64,000 bases of DNA from Polaribacter sargassicola (GCF_021991835.1 NZ_JAHDAU010000004.1:1-64000); one strand, 5' to 3'; numbered from the stretch's first letter, positions 6,472-15,949 are shown. The notes: generated by a model not told the origin, from the sequence alone. Translations and numbers: made by a program.

Positions 6472-8148
6472 ATGACTATCATTCTCTTATACTATCTTTT
6501 CCTTTTTTTTCTTGTACTTCCTTTCGGAATAATCTTAGAAAAAATAGTTAGAATTAACAATTCAGATTCAAGTCTTTCAATTATTTTCGGACTTATTTTT
6601 CTAAATTTATTTTTTTCGTTTTGGGCTTTCTTTTTTAGATTAAATTATGAGGTATTTTATGTAACGGTTTTATTATCTGTCCTTCTTTATTTAATTTTTC
6701 GTGAAGAAATTAAGATTTACTTTAAGAATTTGAACACACAATGGAAACTTTTTAGTAGGTTCTATAAACTCCTATTTAGTTTGCTAATACCTTTAGTAGC
6801 TCTTAAATCAAGTGGAATTCCTTTTATTGCAGATAACGAAAGTTATTACATTCAGACAATAAAGTGGCTTAATGAGTACGGATTTGTCAATGGACTTGCT
6901 AATTTACATATATTTTTAGCTCAAAATTCAGGTTGGCATACACTTCAGGCAGGGCTTAATTTTAGCTTTTTATATGACCGAATAAACGATATAAATGGAT
7001 TTGTAGTTTTGATTTGTAGTTTTTTTTTCCTCTTAGAATTTCAGAAAAAACAACAAAAAACCTGGTTAGGTTATATTCCAATTTTCAACATTTTACTATT
7101 CCAATTTATTGATACTCCCTCTCCAGATTTGCCTATTCTACTCATCTGTCCGATACTTTTTTATTTTTTTATAGATAAACAAATCAACACCAATACAGGA
7201 AAAAAATTTGTATTACTTTTCCTTTGGCTAACCTTTATAAAACTTTCTGTAGCTCCGTTAGGTTTACTGTTTTTACTTTGGATTAATAAGCCAAAAATAT
7301 TTAAATTTTTTCTTGCTTCTGGATCTCTTTTCGGAATACTATGGATAGCAAAAAACAGTATTATTTCTGGTTATCCTTTATATCCTTTTAAATATTTTGC
7401 TTTAGATGTAGATTGGTTAGTTCCAGAAAAATTACATTTTTTCATCAACGATTTAACTAAAAAAACAGGTTATTTTGAAAACAATATTTTAACTGAATTT
7501 TCATTTTTAGAAAAATTAAAGCATTGGTTTTTACTTTCAGGAATAAATTCATTTTTCAATAAAGGAATGGTTTTACTGTTCTTATCAACTTTGTTAACAA
7601 AGTCGTTTCGAAAAGAGAACAGGTATAAGATTTTATATTTTATACTACTAATACACTTTGTTTTAATTCTGATTACTTCTCCTCAATTCCGATTTTTTCT
7701 TCCTGAATTTATCTTTTTTTCTATTGTTATTGTAAGAGATATTTTAAACTGGCAAAAGAAAATTCATTTCATAAAACCTATTCTAATTATAGGCGTTATA
7801 CTTCCTGTTATTTTTCTTTTTCCTGTAAGTATATCAAAACTTACAACTAATGTCCATCATAAATTATTTGAAAATTTTTCAGTTAATCAACTTGTTATTC
7901 CTCAACCTAACTCCAAATATTATGATATAAAATTTGAAGTAAAAGAAAAAGATAATCTCCTTTATTATTCTCCTAAAGAAAACTTCTTTTTCTATGGAAC
8001 TGCAAATGGAAATTTACCTTGTGTAAACGAAGCTTATCTCAATTATTTTGAATATAACTACAACATTTATCCTCAAATGAGAAGCTTTGATCTAAAAGAC
8101 GGTTTTTATTCTTTTGATAACAAAGAGACACATAAAAAGCCTAGCTAA
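6472..8148 (+). CDS. Polytopic membrane protein, GT-C-like (LIC_10190-type)
   Basis: 558 aa with about ten or more hydrophobic segments and a C-terminal periplasmic-type tail from about residue 470. After the first three segments comes a loop with DNESYYIQTIKWLNEYG (near residue 122), an acidic, aromatic motif placed as in GT-C lipid-linked sugar transferases. The overall pattern resembles the LIC_10190 family of membrane proteins found in Leptospira and Bacteroidota surface-polysaccharide loci. The substrate is unknown. It stands alone: IS debris lies before it and pseudogenes after it. Confidence 0.7.
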   Translation: MTIILLYYLFLFFLVLPFGIILEKIVRINNSDSSLSIIFGLIFLNLFFSFWAFFFRLNYEVFYVTVLLSVLLYLIFREEIKIYFKNLNTQWKLFSRFYKLLFSLLIPLVALKSSGIPFIADNESYYIQTIKWLNEYGFVNGLANLHIFLAQNSGWHTLQAGLNFSFLYDRINDINGFVVLICSFFFLLEFQKKQQKTWLGYIPIFNILLFQFIDTPSPDLPILLICPILFYFFIDKQINTNTGKKFVLLFLWLTFIKLSVAPLGLLFLLWINKPKIFKFFLASGSLFGILWIAKNSIISGYPLYPFKYFALDVDWLVPEKLHFFINDLTKKTGYFENNILTEFSFLEKLKHWFLLSGINSFFNKGMVLLFLSTLLTKSFRKENRYKILYFILLIHFVLILITSPQFRFFLPEFIFFSIVIVRDILNWQKKIHFIKPILIIGVILPVIFLFPVSISKLTTNVHHKLFENFSVNQLVIPQPNSKYYDIKFEVKEKDNLLYYSPKENFFFYGTANGNLPCVNEAYLNYFEYNYNIYPQMRSFDLKDGFYSFDNKETHKKPS

Positions 8149-8195
8149 AACACATTAATAAATGACAATTTATTACCAAGAAAATCAGTAATCAT

Positions 8196-8475
8196 CAAAT
8201 TCTTATAAAACTTGAACAACTATTAAATAACTATTTTAATACTAATAAAATACTTATCAATAGAATTCCTACAGTAACTCAAATTGCAAATGATTTAGGT
8301 ACGATGTTAAAAAATAGTTAGTGGACAAAGTACACAACAACACTTACAAAATAAGTTAAATGAAAAGGCCAAAGAAAAATTATCTACTATAGAATTAAGC
8401 GTGAGTGAAATTGCTTATGAACGAGGCTTTGAATTTACTGCTCCATTTATCAAATTATTTAAGAATGAAACCTAA
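8196..8475 (+). pseudogene. AraC-family regulator remnant 1
   Basis: Translated pieces match the DNA-binding end of the intact AraC protein at 11124-12035. First piece: LEQLLNNYF...PTVTQIANDLG, then a stop near 8318. After a frameshift, the second piece is STQQHLQNKLNEKAKEKL, then SVSEIAYERGFEF and APFIKLFK, ending at the TAA 8473-8475. The recognition helix of the first helix-turn-helix is lost. It is a decayed copy, not a sequencing error, because segments are missing as well as shifted. Confidence 0.7.
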
Positions 8476-8607
8476 ATTTCTTCTAATAAATTTAGGCAAT
8501 CTTTTAATTAAGTTAAAAGCACTATCGCTAACAATGCGTAAAAAATAGTTTTTTAAAGAAGAGGTTATTTTTAATTCATTTAAATTTTTTAAATGAATTA
8601 GCTGATA

Positions 8608-8742
8608 TCAATAAGAAAAAATCTAATAAAAGAGAATTCTGTTCAATTTTATGCTGATATTTTAAATATTACACTAGTGTATTTAAAAGAACTAAAAAAA
8701 GTTTCAAGTAAGACATCACTAATACATAAATATTTCTCCTAA
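8608..8742 (+). pseudogene. AraC-family regulator remnant 2
   Basis: The frame containing 8632-8742 reads ENSVQFYADILNI...YLKELKKVSSKTSLIHKYFS-stop. This resembles the first helix-turn-helix of a Bacteroidota AraC protein, where SVQFYAD.LNITP.YL is usual. Upstream, an ELADINKKK piece lies in another frame. No intact gene can be formed. It seems to come from a different AraC paralogue than remnant 1. Confidence 0.5.
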
Positions 8743-9013
8743 AAAGTAAGTAATTCATTGTTACTTAAAGTTCACTTACAAATTTTTTTTAGCCTTTATC
8801 AAGTTTTTAGTTTGTTAAATTAGTTACTTAAATATAACACATAAGCAATTCTCAACTTTAACAGTAAATACTTTTGTTTTAAAAGTATCAGAACCTAAAA
8901 ATAAATTACAGCTTTACAGGTAAAATAAAAATCGCTACATTTTACTAGACCTACTAACCAAATAGTATACAACATTCGAAAATCAGTATAAAAAAACAAG
9001 ACTATCCCCAAAT

Positions 9014-9021
9014 TACCTTTG
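9014..9021 (+). promoter_or_regulatory. -7 promoter element (TACCTTTG) for SDR operon
   Basis: An exact TAnnTTTG match, the -7 consensus of the Bacteroidota primary sigma factor, 34 nt before the ATG at 9056. No convincing TTG at -33 was seen. Confidence 0.5.
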
Positions 9022-9055
9022 TCTTATTAATTTTTTAAACAAAAAAACAGACAAA

Positions 9056-10006
9056 ATGAATAAAAACCAATTTGGCAAAAAAGGTTGGATACCAGATAGA
9101 ATTGTAAATTTAAAAGGTAAAACATTTGTAGTAACCGGAACAACAAGTGGAACTGGTTTTGAAGCAACAAAAATATTACTTTCTAAAGGCGCCAAAGTAG
9201 TAATGCTTAATAGAAATCCTAAGAAGACAGAAGAAACTATAAAAACTTTAAAACATCAACTTGGAGAACAAATTGATATTTTATCTATAGAAATGGATTT
9301 ATCTGAACAAGCTTCTGTAAAAAAAGCAACTGCAAAAGTTTTAAATAAAGTTACCAAAATTGATGCTCTTATTTGCAATGCAGCAATTGCTCAAGTACCC
9401 AAACAAACGCTAACAATAGATGGCTGGGAAAGCCAAATGGCAACAAATTATTACGGAAATTTTACACTTCAAGCGCTATTATTTCCTCTAATTGAAAAGT
9501 CAAAAGGAAGAATTGTTACAGTTGGTAGTTTAGGATATGATATGGGTATAAAAACAATTAAATTTGATGATTTAAATTGGGATAAAGATTACACTCCAAA
9601 TAATGCTTATAGTCAGAGTAAATTAGCACAAATTATGACGATTTATAAATTACAAGATAAACTTAAAGAAGTAGGTAAATTAGATGTAAAGGCTTATGCA
9701 TGTCACCCTGGATCTTCTAGAACTAATTTAATAAATACAAGTGGTAGTTTTATGATGAAATTTATCTTTAATCTAATGAAATTATCACCACTAACACAAT
9801 CCGCAGAAAAAGGAGCTTACCCACAATTAATGTGTGCTACAGAAGCTAATCTTGATCAAAAAGGATTTTATGAGCCAACAGGAAGAAATAATTGGACAGG
9901 TCCTGTAGGTGAACATAAAATAGAGCCACACGCTAAAGATAAAGCTGTAGCAACTAAATTATTGGAAATTTCAGAAAAAGAAACAGGTATAAAATGGAAT
10001 TTATAA
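9056..10006 (+). CDS. SDR-family NAD(P)-dependent oxidoreductase
   Basis: 316 aa. A Rossmann nucleotide-binding motif TGTTSGTGFE lies near residues 27-36, with NAAIA (NNAG-like) near 107, a catalytic Ser in VGSLG near 161, and YxxxK as YSQSK near 187. A basic residue in NRNP after the second strand suggests NADPH preference. The length and the closing PxGRxxWTGP segment resemble protochlorophyllide-reductase-like or retinol-dehydrogenase-like SDRs. The substrate is not predictable. It is the first gene of an operon with the MBL hydrolase (13-bp overlap), AraC regulator and membrane protein. Confidence 0.9.
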   Translation: MNKNQFGKKGWIPDRIVNLKGKTFVVTGTTSGTGFEATKILLSKGAKVVMLNRNPKKTEETIKTLKHQLGEQIDILSIEMDLSEQASVKKATAKVLNKVTKIDALICNAAIAQVPKQTLTIDGWESQMATNYYGNFTLQALLFPLIEKSKGRIVTVGSLGYDMGIKTIKFDDLNWDKDYTPNNAYSQSKLAQIMTIYKLQDKLKEVGKLDVKAYACHPGSSRTNLINTSGSFMMKFIFNLMKLSPLTQSAEKGAYPQLMCATEANLDQKGFYEPTGRNNWTGPVGEHKIEPHAKDKAVATKLLEISEKETGIKWNL

Positions 10007-11112
10007 TATCTTTATTTAAAAAAATAATGACAGTATTACTTATTATCTTAATAATTATTGGTGTTGCAACACTGCTATTTTTAAATACAGAACGATTTGG
10101 AAAACATCCATCTGGAGAACGTTTATTAAAAATAGAACAATCTCCTAATTATAAAAAAGGTAGCTTTCAAAATTTAAACCATACACCAATGCTTACAGAA
10201 GGTGTTGGGTATAGTAAAGTATTGTATCAATTTCTTTTTTCATCAAAACCAAAAGAACCAGCTATAAAAATACCTTCTATTAAAACTGATTTAAAAAATC
10301 TAAAACCTGATGAAAATGTATTAATTTGGATGGGACATTCATCATATTTTATACAATTAGATGGTAAAACAATATTAGTAGATCCTGTATTATCTGGTAA
10401 TGCTTCTCCTCTATCGTTTACCACCAAAGCTTATAATGGCACAAATATTTACACAACAGATGATATTCCTACAATAGATTATCTTTTTTTATCTCATGAT
10501 CACTGGGATCATATGGATTACAAAACACTCAAAAAATTAAAACCAAAAATTAAGAATGTAATTACAGGTTTAGGTAACGGTGCACATTTAGAACATTGGG
10601 GATTTAATCAAAATATAATTTTAGAAGGAGATTGGTATGATAATTTTTCTTTTGATGATAAGTTTGAAGTACACATTACACCAGCAAGACACTTTTCTGG
10701 AAGAGGATTTACACGTGCAAAAACCCTTTGGGCTTCCTTTGTATTAAAAACACCTTCTAAAACTATTTTTATTGGTGGTGATAGTGGATATGATTCTCAT
10801 TTTAAAGAAATTGGAAATAAATTCGGCCCTTTTGATTTGGTTATCCTTGAAAATGGACAGTATGATAACAATTGGAAATATATTCATATGCTACCTGGAG
10901 AACAACTAAAGGCTGCAAATGATTTAAATACAACCACAATTTTACCTGTACATGCAGGAAAATTTACGTTAGCCAATCATGATTGGGATGAACCGTTTAT
11001 AAACATTTCAAACAAAAAAACGGAAACAGATATAAGAATTATTACACCAATGATTGGTGAAAATGTAAACTTAAAAGATAGCTTACAACAATTTAAAAAT
11101 TGGTGGAATTAA
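9994..11112 (+). CDS. MBL-fold metallo-hydrolase, membrane-anchored
   Basis: 372 aa. One hydrophobic segment at residues about 11-30 anchors it to the inner membrane or acts as signal. The metallo-beta-lactamase motif HDHWDHMD lies near residue 168, with later ligands in ARHFSGRG near 231 and GGDSGYD near 263, and PVHAGKF near 315. The layout fits the UlaG / NAPE-PLD-like branch, hydrolases of phosphoesters or lactones. An alternative start at 10027 (Met12) would keep the hydrophobic segment. It overlaps the SDR stop by 13 bp, so the two are translationally coupled. Confidence 0.88.
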   Translation: MEFIISLFKKIMTVLLIILIIIGVATLLFLNTERFGKHPSGERLLKIEQSPNYKKGSFQNLNHTPMLTEGVGYSKVLYQFLFSSKPKEPAIKIPSIKTDLKNLKPDENVLIWMGHSSYFIQLDGKTILVDPVLSGNASPLSFTTKAYNGTNIYTTDDIPTIDYLFLSHDHWDHMDYKTLKKLKPKIKNVITGLGNGAHLEHWGFNQNIILEGDWYDNFSFDDKFEVHITPARHFSGRGFTRAKTLWASFVLKTPSKTIFIGGDSGYDSHFKEIGNKFGPFDLVILENGQYDNNWKYIHMLPGEQLKAANDLNTTTILPVHAGKFTLANHDWDEPFINISNKKTETDIRIITPMIGENVNLKDSLQQFKNWWN

Positions 11113-11123
11113 AATAATATAGA

Positions 11124-12035
11124 ATGAAACATTTTAAAACATTATCATCATATTTAGATTATTTAGAACTTCCTCGTCCAGAACATCCTATGCTTAGTGT
11201 TTTCAACTCTAAGGAAGAAGGATTTTTGCCTTGTCCTAGAGAAAGTTCTCCTCCAATAACAAATGATTGCTACTCTATTAGCTTTAAAAAATTTGTAAAA
11301 GGAGATTTAAATTATGGAAGAACAAAATACGATTTCACCAATGGAGCTTTAATTTTTATTGCACCAAGACAAGTTCTACAATGGGATAGCAGTTTCGTGT
11401 TTGAACAGAAAGGTTTTTCTATAAATTTTCATGAAGATTTCTTGAAAGGAACAGAATTAGCCCATCAAATAAAAAAATATGGTTTCTTTTCCTATTCTGT
11501 AAATGAAGCATTACATCTTTCGCCAAAAGAAGAAAAACAAATAGAATCGATAGTTGAAAATATTGAAATTGAATATCAAAATAATCAAGATGAATTTAGC
11601 AAAGAGATTATTATTTCTCAATTAAACACTTTGTTAAAATATGCGAATCGATTTTACGAAAGACAGTTTTTAAATAGAAAAGAAATATCTAATGATTTAC
11701 TAGAGCAACTAAATCTATATTTATCAGAATATTTTGAGTCTGGACAATTACAAGAAAAAGGCATACCTACTATAGAACAAATTGCAAATAAAATATCTGT
11801 TTCGCAACGTTATTTAAGCGATACTTTAAAAAAAGAAACAGGTAAAACTTCAACGGAACATTTGCAATTACACCTAATAAATGAAGCAAAAAACATATTG
11901 CTAAAACCAAATAAAAGTATCTCTGAAGTAGCTTATGAATTAGGGTTTGAATATCCCCCTTATTTTTCTAGATTATTTAAAAAGAAAGAAGGCATTAGCC
12001 CAACTGAGTATAGAGATTTATATAAAATGAATTAA
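11124..12035 (+). CDS. AraC-family transcriptional regulator
   Basis: 303 aa. The N-terminal part (about 1-180) is a sensing domain with a cupin-like segment (GALIFIAPRQVLQW near 73). The C-terminal part has two helix-turn-helix units: TIEQIANKISVSQRYLSDTLKKETG near 213 and SISEVAYELGFEYPPYFSRLFKKKEG near 268, followed by SPTEYR. It lies 11 nt after the MBL gene in the same operon and is the likely regulator of the SDR/MBL genes. Decayed relatives lie upstream at 8196-8742. Confidence 0.93.
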   Translation: MKHFKTLSSYLDYLELPRPEHPMLSVFNSKEEGFLPCPRESSPPITNDCYSISFKKFVKGDLNYGRTKYDFTNGALIFIAPRQVLQWDSSFVFEQKGFSINFHEDFLKGTELAHQIKKYGFFSYSVNEALHLSPKEEKQIESIVENIEIEYQNNQDEFSKEIIISQLNTLLKYANRFYERQFLNRKEISNDLLEQLNLYLSEYFESGQLQEKGIPTIEQIANKISVSQRYLSDTLKKETGKTSTEHLQLHLINEAKNILLKPNKSISEVAYELGFEYPPYFSRLFKKKEGISPTEYRDLYKMN

Positions 12036-12040
12036 AAATT

Positions 12041-12553
12041 ATGGACATACTAAAAACAGCAACAGATTGGGCAAAAGCCGAACTATTTTCAACACCTTTT
12101 TTCATGCTTTTTGGTCTTGTATTTATGATATCAAGTATAGGATTTTGGCAGTTAGGAAAAACAGAAATGGCAAAAGCATACATAATTCCTACTTTAATAG
12201 CTGGTGTTTTACTATTAACCATAGGATTTGGTTTATTTTTTACCAATAAATCAAGAATAACACAATTTAAAACGGCTTACAATAAGGATGCTAATACATT
12301 TATAAAATCTGAAATAGAACGTACAGAAGCTACTTTAAAAGAATATAAAACTGTTGTTTTTAAAGCAATTCCTATAATAATTGCAATTTGTGCTTTACTA
12401 ATTATTTTTATGAATAAACCTGTTTGGAGAGCTGCAATGATTACAACTATTGCTATGCTTATAGTTATTTTACTAATTGATGGCAACGCACATGCTAGAA
12501 TAGCAAAATATCAAAAACAATTATTAATAGTTTATCAAGAACTTAAAAAGTAA
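12041..12553 (+). CDS. Four-segment membrane protein of unknown function
   Basis: 170 aa with four hydrophobic stretches (about 19-36, 48-68, 107-125, 130-146) and a charged cytoplasmic-type loop between the second and third. The ends are Lys-rich. No known motif recognised. It starts 5 nt after the AraC stop and so belongs to the SDR/MBL/AraC operon. Confidence 0.8.
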   Translation: MDILKTATDWAKAELFSTPFFMLFGLVFMISSIGFWQLGKTEMAKAYIIPTLIAGVLLLTIGFGLFFTNKSRITQFKTAYNKDANTFIKSEIERTEATLKEYKTVVFKAIPIIIAICALLIIFMNKPVWRAAMITTIAMLIVILLIDGNAHARIAKYQKQLLIVYQELKK

Positions 12554-12706
12554 TATTCTAAAACATAAACTGTTTTTTAAATTATCTTGATTTATATAAA
12601 CTAGAATTTCAAAAAAAGAAAACGAATAGATTGTTATTTCATGCTTGATACAAAATGTTTAAAATTTATTTTTTAAATTATTTAATTATGTAACACAAAA
12701 TGTATT

Positions 12707-13084
12707 ATGGTAAAGATTATAGAGAAATCTGATTGTGGAAATTCACCAAAAATAGAGTTTCTAAAAGAATTTAATATTGCTTTTGCAAATAACAATATAG
12801 CATTTATAACCAAAAGTGTGATAAATGAAATTGAATGGAATATTATTGGTGATAAAAAAATTAAGGGTATTGATGATTTTACCAAAAAATTAAATAAAAT
12901 GAGTTCTACAAAAGTAATAGAACTAATTATTGATCAAATAGTAACTCATGGAAAAGAAGGAGCTGCAAACGGAATTATAAAAACACAAAATGGTAAAACA
13001 TATGCTTTTTCTGATTTTTATAAATTTAAAGGTTTAAAAAACATCAAACTATCATCAATTACATCCTATGTAATAGAAATTTAA
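12707..13084 (+). CDS. NTF2-like (SnoaL-type) protein
   Basis: 125 aa of the nuclear transport factor 2-like fold: an N-terminal helix with FLKEFNIAFANNNIAFI, the E-W-N-I-G strand (EIEWNIIGDKKIKG near 42), an FTKKL helix, then curved sheet strands ending in TSYVIEI. Such proteins act as small-molecule isomerases/hydratases or binding proteins; the role here is unknown. It is monocistronic as far as seen. Confidence 0.75.
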   Translation: MVKIIEKSDCGNSPKIEFLKEFNIAFANNNIAFITKSVINEIEWNIIGDKKIKGIDDFTKKLNKMSSTKVIELIIDQIVTHGKEGAANGIIKTQNGKTYAFSDFYKFKGLKNIKLSSITSYVIEI

Positions 13085-13150
13085 AGAAAAAAGAAAATGG
13101 CATTTAAAAACTATTATTTTTACTTTTAATACCGTAAAAAGGATAAATAA

Positions 13151-13429
13151 ATGCACAAACTTATTACCTCTAAAAACTTAATAATTATAAATTTTACAAT
13201 AGTTTTTTACTTTATTTTAATTTGGTTAATTAACTTTTATAAAATGGATTTTGTTTTAATAGGTGTTTTTAGAGAACTATTAACAATACCATTTCTTATA
13301 GCTCAGTTTATATTTTTAGGCATCGGAATAAAATACTTAATAGAAAAACAGACAAATTACCTAACAGTAATTAGTATTATATTATTGGCTATTTGCACTT
13401 TTATCACCACAAAAAGTTTATTTTTTTAA
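13151..13429 (+). CDS. Small membrane protein, unknown function
   Basis: 92 aa with three hydrophobic segments (about 10-28, 36-61, 70-88). I do not recognise a family. It is 66 nt downstream of the NTF2-like gene and may share its transcript. A strong terminator follows at 13603-13630. Confidence 0.65.
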   Translation: MHKLITSKNLIIINFTIVFYFILIWLINFYKMDFVLIGVFRELLTIPFLIAQFIFLGIGIKYLIEKQTNYLTVISIILLAICTFITTKSLFF

Positions 13430-13602
13430 AACATTAAATAACAAATACCCTATCTTCTTTTTTAAACTAAAATTATCTAAATAAAAAGCAAATACATTTC
13501 AAAAAACTAATTATCAGTAATTTATATTGATTTTTAAAATAATTTGAGTATATTTAGTTTTCTTTTTCATTTAATTAAAGTCTTAAAATACTTTAATAAA
13601 TT

Positions 13603-13630
13603 CCCATCTCTTTTTAGAGATGGGTTTTTT
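13603..13630 (+). terminator. Rho-independent terminator
   Basis: Perfect 9-bp stem CCCATCTCT/AGAGATGGG with a TTTT loop and a TTTTTT tail. It ends the + strand genes before the convergent DUF1801 gene. Confidence 0.9.
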
Positions 13631-13686
13631 AATTAAAAAATTTATTTAACAGGTATACAGTTGCTAAAAATAATTTGTTATGTAAA

Positions 13687-14325
13687 TTATATTATTTTTT
13701 TATGAGAACCATCACAATTGGGTTTACGTTTAGAAAGACCGCAAAAACAATCGTTTAAACCATAACCATCTATTATTTTTTTCATGTTTTTTTCGATTCT
13801 TGATATTTTGGTTTTAGACTGCTTTGGTTTATTAAAATGTAAAAGATAACCTCGTTGGCGGCCAACCGTTAGTTTTTTAAATGCTTTTTCAAATTCTAAA
13901 TTTTCAGAAAACTTTTGTTCTAATTCTTCTAACATTTCAAAGTCAGAAGTTTTTTTATACTCAACTTTTTTTCCAGATTTTTCAATCTCAATAGCTTCTT
14001 TAATATACTCTTTTATTGTTATTTCTTTTTGTTCAATTTCTGCTAAAGTTATAAATCTAATTTGCCTAGCAGATTGTACATTTTCTGTTTGTTGTACTAA
14101 AATATTTTCAGAATTTTTAAGCAATGCTCCTTTGTAAAATAAAATTGCACAATAGTTTTTAAATTCATGAATCAATACAATATTCTTTCCATTATTTGTA
14201 TAACAAGGACGTTTCCATTTAAATTCTTCCTTTAAACCAGATTCAAGTATAATTTTACGAAGTTTTGTCACTTCCTTTTTCCATTTTTTAAGTCCAATCA
14301 AATAATTATTAACCTCTTTGTTCAT
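13687..14325 (-). CDS. YdeI/OmdA-like DUF1801 protein with C-terminal CDGSH motif
   Basis: 212 aa. Residues about 10-115 are a DUF1801 domain (LRKIILESGLKEEFKWKRPCY start). Residues about 125-180 are the YdeI/OmdA-associated helical region, with KAFKKLTVGRQRGYLLHFNKPKQSKTK... type residues. The last 20 residues contain CFCGLSKRKPNCDGSH, an exact match to the CDGSH [2Fe-2S] motif C-x-C-x2-S-x3-P-x-C-D-G-S-H. So the protein probably binds an iron-sulfur cluster or another metal at its tail. The YdeI family is linked to resistance to peptides/bacteriocins; the role here is unknown. Confidence 0.88.
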   Translation of the reverse strand: MNKEVNNYLIGLKKWKKEVTKLRKIILESGLKEEFKWKRPCYTNNGKNIVLIHEFKNYCAILFYKGALLKNSENILVQQTENVQSARQIRFITLAEIEQKEITIKEYIKEAIEIEKSGKKVEYKKTSDFEMLEELEQKFSENLEFEKAFKKLTVGRQRGYLLHFNKPKQSKTKISRIEKNMKKIIDGYGLNDCFCGLSKRKPNCDGSHKKII

Positions 14326-14539
14326 TTTTTATAATTTTTCTTAAATGTTATCAATAATTGAATGGTTTAAGAAATTAATTTACTAAATAAACCACAAATA
14401 GCGAAATTAAGACATCAACAATTAAACTTTCAATATTATAATTTTAGCATTTCTTACTTTATTCTTGGTAAAAAACAAATGAACTTTTTATTTGAAAAGA
14501 TTATGTTTGTATATTTAAACCAACAACCAAACAACAAAC

Positions 14540-15079
14540 ATGAGCTTAGAAAAATTAAGGTACCCAATAGGTAAAGTAGAAATTCCTGAGAGTATTACCA
14601 AAAAAAATCTTGAAGAATGGATTTCTCTTTTAGAAAGATTTCCGCACGAATTAGAGTTTTTAGTAAGAGATTTATCAGACAATCAAATAGAAATTCCTTA
14701 TCGAGAAAATGGTTGGACAATTAGACAAGTTATACATCATTGTTATGACAGTCATCATAATTCTTATTTACGATTTAAATGGGCTTTAACAGAACAAAAC
14801 CCTGTAATAAAAGCATATAACGAAGTAAGTTTTGCTGAATTACACGATTCTAAATCTGCACCAATTCAACTATCTTTAGATGCTTTAAAAGCTTTACATG
14901 CAAAATGGGTATATTTAATACAAGGTTTATCTGAAGATGATTTAAATAAAACTTTTATTCATCCAGAAAGTAAAAAAGAAACCAGTTTAAAAGAAAATAT
15001 TTGCATTTATGCTTGGCATTGCAGACATCATTATCATCATATAGAACAACTTATGATTCGTAAAGACTGGAAACAATAA
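14540..15079 (+). CDS. YfiT-like DinB-superfamily metal-dependent transferase
   Basis: 179 aa matching the YfiT/bacillithiol-transferase type of the DinB four-helix bundle. The start is typical (LRYPIGK near 6). The metal-binding His residues are in QVIHHCYDSHHNSYLR (residues about 63-78) and WHCRHHYHHIEQL (about 159-171). The usual family role is thiol transfer or related metal-dependent hydrolysis; Bacteroidota members have no proven substrate that I know. First gene of a tight three-gene run with the Mpo1-like and CsaA-like genes. Confidence 0.88.
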   Translation: MSLEKLRYPIGKVEIPESITKKNLEEWISLLERFPHELEFLVRDLSDNQIEIPYRENGWTIRQVIHHCYDSHHNSYLRFKWALTEQNPVIKAYNEVSFAELHDSKSAPIQLSLDALKALHAKWVYLIQGLSEDDLNKTFIHPESKKETSLKENICIYAWHCRHHYHHIEQLMIRKDWKQ

Positions 15080-15091
15080 ATTTATAAAAAC

Positions 15092-15556
15092 ATGAAAACT
15101 GCTCAAGAATATTTTGATGAATATGCTTTAAGTCATCAAAATGAAACCAACCAAAGTATACATTACATTTGTGTACCTTTAATATTTTTTAGTGTTGTTG
15201 GTTTATTAATGAGCATACCAACCGCATTTTTAGAAAGCACATTAAACTTATCTAATCCTTTATTAGAAAATTGGGCAATTGTTGTTGGTATTATTATTTC
15301 TGTATTTTATATGCGTTTAGGTTTTTGGTATTTTACTAAAATGCTTTTTGTTATTTTGGTTTCTATAATTGGTAATTTTATGATTAGTAGTTATCTAAAC
15401 ATATTTTACACATCTCTAACTATTTTTGTGTTAGCTTGGATTGGGCAATTTTATGGGCATAAAATAGAAGGTAAAAAACCTTCGTTTTTAAAAGATTTAG
15501 AATTTTTATTAATCGGTCCACTATGGGTGATCGAAAAATTAAGTAAGAAAAAATAA
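15092..15556 (+). CDS. Mpo1-like (DUF962) membrane protein
   Basis: 154 aa with four hydrophobic segments. The family signature is a His near residue 15 in the N-terminal YALSHQN, another in NQSIHYICVPLIFF near 23, and the C-terminal WIGQFYGHKIEGKKP near 112. Yeast Mpo1 is an iron-dependent dioxygenase for alpha-oxidation of 2-hydroxy fatty acids, and the conserved His residues bind the metal. Its TAA overlaps the next gene's ATG (TAATG). Confidence 0.85.
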   Translation: MKTAQEYFDEYALSHQNETNQSIHYICVPLIFFSVVGLLMSIPTAFLESTLNLSNPLLENWAIVVGIIISVFYMRLGFWYFTKMLFVILVSIIGNFMISSYLNIFYTSLTIFVLAWIGQFYGHKIEGKKPSFLKDLEFLLIGPLWVIEKLSKKK

Positions 15557-15897
15557 TGATGAAAGATGAAATTACTTTTGAAGACTTTTTAAAAGTTGAT
15601 ATAAGAATAGGTACAATAATAGAAGTAAACGATTTTCCTAAAGCTAGAAAACCAGCTTATCAATTAACCGTTGATTTTGGCGCTTTAGGCATAAAAAAAT
15701 CTAGTGCTCAAATAACCGATTTATACAGTAAAGAAGATTTATTAAACAAGCAAGTTTCTGCAATTATCAATTTTAAACCGAGGCAAATTGCTAATTTTAT
15801 GAGCGAAATTTTAGTAATTGGTGTTTATAATACAGAAGGTAAAGTTGTGTTGTTACAACCTTCTAAAAACATAAAAAACGGAGAACAGGTCAGTTAA
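15556..15897 (+). CDS. CsaA-like tRNA-binding domain protein
   Basis: 113 aa consisting of a single EMAP-II-like OB fold: FLKVDIRIGTIIEV near 11, KARKPAYQL near 29, and GIKKSSAQIT near 46. Full length for CsaA, a dimeric RNA-binding protein with export-related chaperone activity in Bacillus. The start could be the second ATG three bases later. One-base overlap with the Mpo1-like gene. Confidence 0.9.
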   Translation: MMKDEITFEDFLKVDIRIGTIIEVNDFPKARKPAYQLTVDFGALGIKKSSAQITDLYSKEDLLNKQVSAIINFKPRQIANFMSEILVIGVYNTEGKVVLLQPSKNIKNGEQVS

Positions 15898-15949
15898 GTT
15901 GTTCGTTGTTAGAAAAAATGAAAATTTTTAATATTAATTTCTAAACCTA

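Noticed and set aside
12067..12249. Second frame inside the membrane-protein gene at 12041
   Set aside because: Fully inside a gene with better codon pattern; many Trp, Asn and Phe residues and no start signal.
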